DNA from: Prescottella subtropica
GTDB lineage: Bacteria > Actinomycetota > Actinomycetes > Mycobacteriales > Mycobacteriaceae
DNA length: 64,000 nt
Reading direction: 5' to 3'
NCBI RefSeq assembly: GCF_005434945.1
Contig: NZ_SKCH01000002.1
Coordinates: forward strand, 248,001-312,000
The notes under the pieces were generated by a model that worked only from the letters and a program-made list of their open reading frames with translations, was not told where the DNA came from and searched no databases. Both the position numbers and the translations under genes were made by a program. Shown here one piece after another: positions 17,682-24,192 of the stretch. Each line of letters starts with the position of its first letter. Position 1 is the stretch's first letter.

Positions 17682-18314
17682 TTACTTCGAGGTTGTCGAG
17701 GAATCGGCGTCGATCACAGGAAACACGTCCGTGGCGTCGTCGTCCGGCGGTGTCTGTGTGTGCCGCTGTCGGCGCTTGTCCCGACCGGAACTGACGAACA
17801 TCGTTGCCGCATAGATCACCAGGCCGCCGACGACCACCATGAGGAGGGTCGAACGCTGCTGACCGGAGATGACGTTGTTGATGTAGCCGACGTACGGGAC
17901 GGCATACCAGACCCGGCCGCGGATCTGCTCGGGAACGACGGGACGCTCGTCGGGGGCCGGGTTGGCGTCACCCTGCGTGGTGAACCGCAGCTCACCCTTC
18001 GCCGAGTACTGCACCGCGGTGATGCGGTGCGTGACGACGTCGACCTTGCCGGACTCCCACTGGAACGTGACCGCGTCACCGACCCCCAGAGTTCCGGCGT
18101 CCACCGGCTCGACGACGACGAGCGTGCCCGGCGGATACGTCGGCTTCATCGACCCGGTGAGAACCGTGTAGGGCGTCGAGCCGGTGAGACGGGGAACGAC
18201 GATCGTCGACGCCAGGAGTCCCACCATCACGATGAGCAGAACCCACGAAACGACCGACTTGACCCACCACCATGCGGTGGTCGGCTCGTCGGCGGGGGCG
18301 GCGGCGTGGCTCAC
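17682..18314 (-). CDS. SipW-type (Ser-His) signal peptidase I, copy 2
   Basis: A 210-residue membrane protein starting at GTG 18314, one base after the upstream gene's stop. It has an N-terminal helix (about 16-38), catalytic Ser in VLTGSMKP, His in VVTHRI, an Asp in TQGDANPAPDE, a C-terminal helix (about 155-175) and a charged tail. It is clearly different from copy 1, so each peptidase may serve a separate substrate. Both lack the Lys of classical bacterial LepB. Confidence 0.93.
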   Translation of the reverse strand: MSHAAAPADEPTTAWWWVKSVVSWVLLIVMVGLLASTIVVPRLTGSTPYTVLTGSMKPTYPPGTLVVVEPVDAGTLGVGDAVTFQWESGKVDVVTHRITAVQYSAKGELRFTTQGDANPAPDERPVVPEQIRGRVWYAVPYVGYINNVISGQQRSTLLMVVVGGLVIYAATMFVSSGRDKRRQRHTQTPPDDDATDVFPVIDADSSTTSK

Positions 18315-18315
18315 G

Positions 18316-18852
18316 TCAGACCTGGGATGCGTCGAACGTGAACGTGGTGGTCGAGGTGAGGCCGGCGCCGGCCCCGGTGGCGACCGTGCCGCGCAGGCAC
18401 AGCACCGTCTCGGCACCCGACTGCAGCGCAGGCCGCAGCGCGGTGCTCGCGCCGATCATGTTCCCGTCGTAGATCTGTGTCGGCGTACCCGTCGGATCCC
18501 CGGTGGCCGGGCAGGACGCCTCGTTCGCGACCTCCCACACCTTCAACGTCAACGGAAGCGCAGCGTCGGACTGTGTCACGTTCGACAACCGGTACTGCGT
18601 CGGCACATCACCGGTGTTCTTCACCGTCAACGGCGTCTGCGAATACCCGCCCGCGGCAAGCCCGGTCTTCCCGAACGAGTCGAGCGTGAAAGACCCGGCG
18701 CCGACGCCGATGTTCAAGGTTCCGGCGGTGATCGTCGCGCCGGGAAGCGTCTCGGTGTCACTCCACAGGGCGCCGGTCTGCTGGGCCGAAAAGAAAATCA
18801 GCCCGACAGCCGGCGCCGCTGCAAGAGCCCACCAGCGGTGGTTCTTCGACAA
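18316..18852 (-). CDS. Exported protein with SipW-type signal (TasA-like)
   Basis: A 178-residue protein. The signal segment is AAPAVGLIFFSAQQTGALWSD, followed by TETLPGATITAGTLNIG, the W-x-D-T...G pattern of SipW substrates. The mature part is beta-rich with LTVKNTGDVPTQYRL, the same NTGD strand as the protein at 17069, and a Cys pair. The gene follows 18857 by 4 bp and abuts signal peptidase copy 2, so these three are very likely co-translated. Confidence 0.87.
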   Translation of the reverse strand: MSKNHRWWALAAAPAVGLIFFSAQQTGALWSDTETLPGATITAGTLNIGVGAGSFTLDSFGKTGLAAGGYSQTPLTVKNTGDVPTQYRLSNVTQSDAALPLTLKVWEVANEASCPATGDPTGTPTQIYDGNMIGASTALRPALQSGAETVLCLRGTVATGAGAGLTSTTTFTFDASQV

Positions 18853-18856
18853 GGTT

Positions 18857-19369
18857 CTACTGCTGCTGCAGGTTCAGCGTGATGGTGCCCAGCACGGCCG
18901 TTGCGCCCTGGCCGGTCAGTCCGGTCGTGTCGGCTTTGAACGTCACCGGGACCGAGACGTCGAGCGTCTTGTCGTTCGCGGCCGTGCCGATCGTGGTTCC
19001 GGTCACGCCCGGGCCGCTGATGGTGGGTGTGCCGATATTCAGGAGGCCCACGAGGTCGCCCGTGGCAGTACCAGCGGATGCGGTGATCGTGGCGGTGAGG
19101 TTGTTGCCCTCCAGGAGGACCTTCGGCGACGCCTTGTAGGTCAGCGTCTGGCCCGGAACGATCCGGTAGGCACTGACGTCGGAGATCGCGGTCGCTCCGT
19201 CGTACCACGTGCCGGCGGCCGTACCGTCGACGAACTGCAGCTTGCCGGAATTGATGGTGCCACCGGTAACGGTCTCGGTGTCGTTCCACGCGGCAAACGT
19301 GCTGGCGCCTCCGGCGAGGAGGAGTGCTGCTGCACCGGCGGCGATGGCGCCCTTGGTCTTCTTGTTCAT
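18857..19369 (-). CDS. Alternate-signal exported protein (RER_14450-like family)
   Basis: A 170-residue protein starting at ATG 19369 ([20 protein letters not shown]). The signal ends at [20 protein letters not shown], the W-x-DT pattern. The mature domain includes [11 protein letters not shown] and [11 protein letters not shown] and has no Cys. It matches what I know of the actinobacterial 'alternate signal-mediated exported protein' family that co-occurs with SipW-type peptidases. It is the first gene of the locus. The upstream 390-bp gap holds the likely promoter. Confidence 0.87.
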   Translation of the reverse strand: MNKKTKGAIAAGAAALLLAGGASTFAAWNDTETVTGGTINSGKLQFVDGTAAGTWYDGATAISDVSAYRIVPGQTLTYKASPKVLLEGNNLTATITASAGTATGDLVGLLNIGTPTISGPGVTGTTIGTAANDKTLDVSVPVTFKADTTGLTGQGATAVLGTITLNLQQQ

Positions 19370-19514
19370 GCGTTGTTCTCGCGTTCTTCTGGCCCTGTGG
19401 CGTGGGCGAGGTGAGGAGGGTGCATTGGACGTGGATCCGTCGGGCACCCGAGAAGATGGCCGTGCTGTCGGCGAAGCCCCCGCGCTACGCCGAGAACTTT
19501 GTAGCACCTGCGAG

Positions 19515-19593
19515 GGTTGTCCGGAAGGAAAACTGGTCAATTGTCCAGAAGTTTTTTCGTCCCGGATCGGTTCAGCCGCCGGGGTTGTCCGGA
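19515..19593. promoter_or_regulatory. Repeated TTGTCCGGA sites and palindrome upstream of the SipW locus
   Basis: GGTTGTCCGGA occurs at 19515-19525 and 19583-19593, and a variant TTGTCCAGA starts at 19541 within the near-palindrome CTGGTCAATTGTCCAG (19533-19548, 14 of 16 positions symmetric). The region is between the SipW locus start (19369) and cspB (19764). These look like binding sites for one regulator. The rest of the 394-bp gap shows no gene. Confidence 0.45.
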
Positions 19594-19657
19594 TAGGGAC
19601 TTTCGTCAGGTCATCGGTGTGCCGAAAACATCGAAGTTCCCCGCCTACCCCGGCGGG

Positions 19658-19700
19658 TACACTGGCCGCATCACGCGTCCCGCCCTCCGTGCGGGGCGCG
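19658..19700 (+). promoter_or_regulatory. cspB -10 element and 5'-UTR hairpin
   Basis: TACACT (19658-19663) is a good -10. About 10 nt on, arms 19674-19683 and 19691-19700 (CGCGTCCCGC / GCGGGGCGCG, one G-U pair) form a stable 7-base-loop hairpin in the ~95-nt leader. A structured leader is common in cold-shock mRNAs; a temperature-sensing role is inferred. Confidence 0.45.
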
Positions 19701-19763
19701 TTGTCTATATCCACGTACGTACTCGGGCGGCGAGTGCGGCAGTCAGATGAGCGGGTGAACGCG

Positions 19764-20183
19764 GTGCCTACCGGCAAGGTGAAGTGGTACGACGTCGAGA
19801 AGGGCTTCGGCTTCCTCTCGCAGGACGAGGGGGAGGACGTCTACGTCCGGGCGTCCGCGCTGCCGGACGGAGCCGAGGGCCTCAAGGCCGGTCAGCGTGT
19901 CGAGTTCGGGATGGCTGCCGGTCGCCGCGGTCCGCAGGCGCTCAGTGTCACCGTGCTCGATCCGGCGCCGTCGGTGCGTCAGGGTCAGGGCGGCGGTCGC
20001 CGTGATGCGGGTGCGCCGCGCAAGCATTCGCCGGACGAGCTGCACGGCATGGTCGAGGACATGATCACGCTGCTCGAGAAGACGATCCAGCCGGACCTGC
20101 GCAAGGGCCGCTACCCGGACCGCAAGATCGCGCAGCGGATCTCCGAGGTCGTCCGGGCCGTCGCCCGCGAACTCGACAGCTGA
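19764..20183 (+). CDS. cspB: Cold-shock protein with C-terminal extension (Rv0871-like)
   Basis: A 139-residue protein. Residues 1-65 form the cold-shock domain with RNA-binding [18 protein letters not shown] and [10 protein letters not shown] helical extension follows ([39 protein letters not shown]), which M. tuberculosis Rv0871 also carries. It probably acts as an RNA chaperone. The GTG at 19764 ([10 protein letters not shown]) is chosen to match that family start; a GTG nine bases upstream is possible. Confidence 0.92.
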   Translation: MPTGKVKWYDVEKGFGFLSQDEGEDVYVRASALPDGAEGLKAGQRVEFGMAAGRRGPQALSVTVLDPAPSVRQGQGGGRRDAGAPRKHSPDELHGMVEDMITLLEKTIQPDLRKGRYPDRKIAQRISEVVRAVARELDS

Positions 20184-20197
20184 CACGCCCGGCACGT

Positions 20198-20241
20198 ACG
20201 ACGGGAGCCCACCGGCCACAGTGCCGATGGGCTCCCGTCGT
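20198..20241. terminator. Bidirectional hairpin terminator
   Basis: Perfect 14-bp arms ACGACGGGAGCCCA (20198-20211) and complement (20228-20241) with a 16-base loop, between the converging cspB and DUF2771 genes. Confidence 0.75.
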
Positions 20242-20252
20242 CGTATCGGGTG

Positions 20253-20753
20253 TTACTGCGCGGGCGCGATGGTGCCGCCGCCGGGCATCGGCATCGTCTG
20301 GAACGCCCACACCTGCGCCAGCCCGTTCTTCGCGGGGAGCTGGATGATCGCGCTGATCAGCTGCTCGCCCTCGTTGCCGGGGACGGTCACCGCGTACGCC
20401 TCACCGGGTGTGTAGTCGCGGTAGCCCTCGAAGATCTCACCGGTCTTCGGGTTGCCGATCTGCACGTTCAGACGCCAGTTCGAGTCGGCGACCTCCGGCG
20501 GCAGCGACAGCTGCAGGGGGTTCCCCTCGGGCACATGGAGTTCGGCGATGTCGAGGCCGACGCAGTTGAGTTGCGCGTCGCACGCGCCGCCGGCGACGTC
20601 GACCGACGTGCCGTGCGCGTAGGCGGTGACGACCGGCAGCGACTCGGGTGCGTTGCGGACGAGGAGGGTCACCACCGTGCCCAGACCGGCCGCGGCCACC
20701 AGTACCACCGCCGCGATCAGCGCAACAATCTGTTTCGTCCGGGCTTGCATCAT
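20253..20753 (-). CDS. DUF2771 family membrane-anchored protein (Rv0875c-like)
   Basis: A 166-residue protein with a single N-terminal membrane anchor (about 9-32) and an extracytoplasmic domain with a Cys pair (GGACDAQLNCVG) and YRDYTPGEAYAVTVPG. Its position next to the MFS gene equals Rv0875c-Rv0876c in M. tuberculosis, where the protein is an exported unknown. It follows the MFS gene by 24 bp on the same strand. Confidence 0.85.
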   Translation of the reverse strand: MMQARTKQIVALIAAVVLVAAAGLGTVVTLLVRNAPESLPVVTAYAHGTSVDVAGGACDAQLNCVGLDIAELHVPEGNPLQLSLPPEVADSNWRLNVQIGNPKTGEIFEGYRDYTPGEAYAVTVPGNEGEQLISAIIQLPAKNGLAQVWAFQTMPMPGGGTIAPAQ

Positions 20754-20777
20754 GGATTCCGTTTCTGGTTCGGCGGA

Positions 20778-22469
20778 TCAGTCGGCACGGGGGCTGTGGC
20801 CGACCGTGGGTCGTGCGTCGGTCTGGGGGTTGACGTGTTCGGGGCGTCTACCGCCGAGACCCGGAAGCAGGGTCGCGCCGCGGTACGTCAAGATCGTCTG
20901 GACCAGTCCGATCGTAAGGACCACGGCCACGACGGTGAAACCGATCCACAGTTCGGTGGGCAGCAGGACACCGAGGGTGCCGCCGAGAACCCAGCTGAGC
21001 TGCAGCACCGTCTCCGACCGTCCGAACCCGGACGCGATGGACTCCTCGGGCAGATCCTGCTGCAGCGACGCGTCCAGCGACACCTTCGCGAGCGCGCTCG
21101 CCCCGGACGCCACCAGCGCCGCCAGCGCGGCGGCCGGCAGGTTGCCGGTGAGTGCGACGAGGACCGCGACGACGGTGGACGCGATCGTGCAGCGCAACAC
21201 CATCATCGCCGGGCGGCCCAGTTCGAGGCGGGCGCCGGCAGCGTTGCCGGCGAAGTTGCCGATACCGGCGGCCGCGCCGACCAGGCCGAGTGTCAGCGCC
21301 TGCATCAGCGGTTCGTGGTCGGTGTTGGCCTTCGCGACGAACGCGATGTACAGCGTGAGGAAACCGGTGAGGACCCGGATGGTGCCGTTGCCCCACAGTC
21401 CGGTCACGACGACGCGGCCCAGGGGTTGCCGTCGTTTCCCGGACTTGCCGGGGGCTGCGGCGGACGGGCCGCCGCGCACGTCGATCAGTTCGGTGGGGGA
21501 GTCGTCGCCGTGGAAGGTGAGGGTCGCCGGGACCTCGCCCTCGGTGACCTCGACCCACGCCGGGATACGCATGCACAGGTAGGCGCCGAGCGCGGTGATG
21601 ATCGCCGTCAGGCAGAGCACGCCCGTCGAGCCGGTCACGAACGCGAGCGCGCCCGCGAGCGCGCCCGCCCCGATCGTGCCGCCGACCAGGCCGAACACCG
21701 TCAGCCGCGAGTTCACCCGCACCAGGTCGATCTCCGGTGGCAGCACGCGTGGTGTCACCGCGCTCTTGAGGACCGAGAACGATTTGCTGAGCACCATCAT
21801 GCCCAGCGCGCACGGGTACAGCGCCCAACTGTCGAAGTTGAAGACCAGCACCAGTGCCAGCACCGTCCGCAGCACGAACGAGGAGGCCAACGCGATCCGC
21901 CGGCCGCGCTGCAACCGGTCGAGCGCCGGCCCGATCAGCGGTGCGATCAGCGCGAACGGGGCGATCGTGATCAGCAGGTACAGCGCGACCTTCGTCTTGT
22001 CCTCGCCGGTCGCCGCCGAGAAGAACAGTGTGTTGGCGAGGGCGACGGCGATCGTCGCGTCGGTCGCGAAGTTCGCCATCACCGCATACGTCAGCGCCGT
22101 CAGCCCCGACTTGTCGGCGCCGTCGGCGGTTGCGGCCCGGCGGAACGTCGCGATGCCCTTGTTCGTCAGTTCCCGGCTGCGCATCGCCGCGACGCGCGTC
22201 ACCGTCAGTTTCCGCGGCATCGGCGGCGGTTCGGGGGCGCGGTCGTCGAACGCCTCACGCGGCTCCGACCCCGGCTCCGACTCCGGCTGCGGTCGCGGGA
22301 GCGGCCGTGTCGACGGCGGATGCAGCGGCGGCAACGGGGTCCGCCGGGCAGCGGGACGCCGCTGCGGCGGCGGGGGATAGTTGCCGTAGCCGGGGTGCTG
22401 CCGAGGCGCCCGGTCGCGCGGCGCCTGCTCACGCCCGTGGGCGTCGTGCGGTTCGCGGGGTCCGGTCAC
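20778..22469 (-). CDS. MFS transporter with long proline-rich N-terminus (Rv0876c-like)
   Basis: A 563-residue protein. Residues 1-85 are a disordered Pro/Arg/Glu-rich cytoplasmic tail (repeats such as ESEPGSEP). About 12 membrane helices follow, with the MFS-type loop GPALDRLQRGRR between helices 2 and 3. The substrate is unknown. The gene order with DUF2771 downstream is conserved in mycobacteria. Confidence 0.88.
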   Translation of the reverse strand: MTGPREPHDAHGREQAPRDRAPRQHPGYGNYPPPPQRRPAARRTPLPPLHPPSTRPLPRPQPESEPGSEPREAFDDRAPEPPPMPRKLTVTRVAAMRSRELTNKGIATFRRAATADGADKSGLTALTYAVMANFATDATIAVALANTLFFSAATGEDKTKVALYLLITIAPFALIAPLIGPALDRLQRGRRIALASSFVLRTVLALVLVFNFDSWALYPCALGMMVLSKSFSVLKSAVTPRVLPPEIDLVRVNSRLTVFGLVGGTIGAGALAGALAFVTGSTGVLCLTAIITALGAYLCMRIPAWVEVTEGEVPATLTFHGDDSPTELIDVRGGPSAAAPGKSGKRRQPLGRVVVTGLWGNGTIRVLTGFLTLYIAFVAKANTDHEPLMQALTLGLVGAAAGIGNFAGNAAGARLELGRPAMMVLRCTIASTVVAVLVALTGNLPAAALAALVASGASALAKVSLDASLQQDLPEESIASGFGRSETVLQLSWVLGGTLGVLLPTELWIGFTVVAVVLTIGLVQTILTYRGATLLPGLGGRRPEHVNPQTDARPTVGHSPRAD

Positions 22470-22526
22470 CCCCCAATTCTGTCCTAGGACCCGGAGAACG
22501 CACGAGACGGGCGGCCCGTGTGTCGC

Positions 22527-23327
22527 TTACGCGACGAATCGGACCTCGAACATGCGCGGCCACAGCTTCCCGGTGACGAGGAACCGGTCGGTACCGGGGA
22601 TCTGCGCGATGCCGTTGAGTACGTCGACGCCGCCGGTGTCGGCGGGCAGCGCGTCCTTCAGGTTCGACGCGTCGATCCGCGTCACCACCACCCCGGTCGC
22701 CGGATCGATCTTCACGATCCGGTCCGTCTGCCACACGTTGGCGTACACGAAACCGTCGTCGGCGCACTCGAGTTCGTTGAGCCGGTCCAGGGAGCGGCCG
22801 TCGAGGGTGACGTCGACGGTGCCGACGGCGTCGAACGTGGCCGGATCCCGGAACGTCAGCGTGTCCGAGCCGTCGCTCATCACCAGCCGGTCGGCCTGCG
22901 TGCACAGCCCCCAGCCCTCGCCGTCGTAGCCGACCTGCCGGCGGGGCGCGAGGGTGCCGCGGTCCCGTTCGATCGCCACACCGTCCTTCCACGTGATCTG
23001 CCACAGCGTGCCACCGGTGACGGTGATGCCCTCCCCGAACATCGGCCGCGCCAGGTCGGCGCGGGCCAGTTCGGTGCCGGACGCCAGATCGGTGGCCCGC
23101 ACCCACGAGTGCCCGACTCGGCCGGTGCCCTCGTACAGGACGCCGTCGGAGATCTCGAGGCCCTGCGTGAACGCGTCGGCGTCGTGCGGCACCTCGCGCA
23201 CGATCTCCGGACTCTGCACCTCGGCGACGACCGCGCCCGCCGCCGGCGTGTCGGCCGCGCACCCGGCGACCGGTACGACGATCGCCGCCGCGAGTACGAG
23301 GCAGGACAGGGGGCGGCGCCGGTTCAC
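22527..23327 (-). CDS. Glutaminyl-peptide cyclotransferase (plant-type five-bladed propeller), lipoprotein
   Basis: A 266-residue protein starting at GTG 23327. Its signal peptide ends at lipobox VAGC (about residue 22). The mature domain begins VPHDADAFTQGLEI and includes YEGTGRVGHSWVR, LWQITWKDG and LNELECADDGFVYANVWQTD, all typical of glutaminyl cyclases. These convert N-terminal Gln to pyroglutamate and protect exported proteins from aminopeptidases. CATGCT with a TG extension ends six bases before the GTG, suggesting a leaderless mRNA. Confidence 0.9.
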   Translation of the reverse strand: MNRRRPLSCLVLAAAIVVPVAGCAADTPAAGAVVAEVQSPEIVREVPHDADAFTQGLEISDGVLYEGTGRVGHSWVRATDLASGTELARADLARPMFGEGITVTGGTLWQITWKDGVAIERDRGTLAPRRQVGYDGEGWGLCTQADRLVMSDGSDTLTFRDPATFDAVGTVDVTLDGRSLDRLNELECADDGFVYANVWQTDRIVKIDPATGVVVTRIDASNLKDALPADTGGVDVLNGIAQIPGTDRFLVTGKLWPRMFEVRFVA

Positions 23328-23384
23328 CCGACCAGCATGACAGCCGACGACAGCCCGGACGCGCGCAGAAGGGACCGGGTGCGG

Positions 23385-23390
23385 CAAGAT
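23385..23390 (+). promoter_or_regulatory. -10-like CAAGAT before a leaderless GTG
   Basis: CAAGAT, seven bases, then GTG at 23398. It is nearly identical to the motif at 12627 (CAAGATGGRCGNC-GTG). Confidence 0.45.
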
Positions 23391-23397
23391 GGACGCC

Positions 23398-24192
23398 GTG
23401 AGTGTTGCGTCGTCTCCCGAGAGCGCCGTCGTGCGCCCCGTCCTCGCTCGAGCCGTCGACCGCGCCCGCGAGGCGCTCGTCGACCTGAACGAAGGCGCCG
23501 TGGGGAGGCACCTCGGTGTCACTGCCGACGACGAGTGCGCCGCCACCCACCGGTTCGCCGCCGACCTGCCCGGCTATCACGGGTGGCAGTGGGCGGTCGT
23601 CGTGGCGTCGGTGCCCGGCACCGAGCACGTGACGGTCAGCGAGCTCGCCCTGCTGCCCGGTCCGGAGTCGCTCGTCGCACCCGAATGGTTGCCGTGGGAT
23701 CAGCGGATCCGGCCCGGCGACCTGTCACCCGGTGACCTGCTGGCGCCGCCGCAGGACGATCCGCGTCTCGTGCCCGGCTACGTCGCCACCGGCGACCCGG
23801 AGATCGACGACGTCGCCTTCGCGGTGGGGTTCGGCCGCAAGCAGGTGATGAGCCGTGACGGACGTCTGGACTGCGCGGAGCGCTGGTACGACGGCGACCA
23901 CGGGCCGGACTCGGACATGGCCAAGGCGGCACCGTCGACGTGTGAACTGTGCGGCTTCTACCTGCCGCTCGCCGGGTCGCTGCACGCCGCATTCGGTGTG
24001 TGCGGCAACGAGATGGCCGCCGACGGGCACGTCGTGACCGCCACCTACGGGTGCGGCGCCCACTCCGACACCACCCTGCCCACCGGTGCCGGCAGCCCGC
24101 GCTTCGACGCGTACGACGATGCCGCGGTCGAGATCGTGGACCGGCCGACGTCCGGGTCCGAGCCCGAGTCCGAGCCCGAGGGCGAGCTCTGA
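23398..24192 (+). CDS. DUF3027 family protein with Cys cluster
   Basis: A 264-residue soluble protein. Conserved stretches include LPGYHGWQWAVVVASVPG, LVAPEWLPWDQRIRPGDLSPGDLL and a cluster CELCGFYLPL ... CGNEM ... CGAHSDT that looks like a zinc site. The C-terminus is a Glu/Ser/Pro repeat encoded by two tandem 12-bp units. Its stop overlaps the start of the sacsin-like ATPase, so the two are coupled. The GTG at 23398 is favoured over the ATG at 23389 by the leaderless pattern. The molecular function is unknown. Confidence 0.88.
   Translation: MSVASSPESAVVRPVLARAVDRAREALVDLNEGAVGRHLGVTADDECAATHRFAADLPGYHGWQWAVVVASVPGTEHVTVSELALLPGPESLVAPEWLPWDQRIRPGDLSPGDLLAPPQDDPRLVPGYVATGDPEIDDVAFAVGFGRKQVMSRDGRLDCAERWYDGDHGPDSDMAKAAPSTCELCGFYLPLAGSLHAAFGVCGNEMAADGHVVTATYGCGAHSDTTLPTGAGSPRFDAYDDAAVEIVDRPTSGSEPESEPEGEL

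Noticed and set aside
16474-18314. The two signal peptidases as classical LepB
   Set aside because: Both have His in T-H-R-[IV] where LepB has the catalytic Lys, and they lie among SipW-type substrates.
20250-22487. Open frame of 745 codons opposite DUF2771 and the MFS gene
   Set aside because: Arg/Gln/His-rich shadow with no hydrophobic core, spanning two real genes and their gap.
24160-24190. 12-bp tandem units at the 3' end of the DUF3027 gene
   Set aside because: Only two units encoding an acidic Ser-Glu-Pro tail; ordinary low-complexity sequence, similar to the N-terminus of the MFS protein at 22469.
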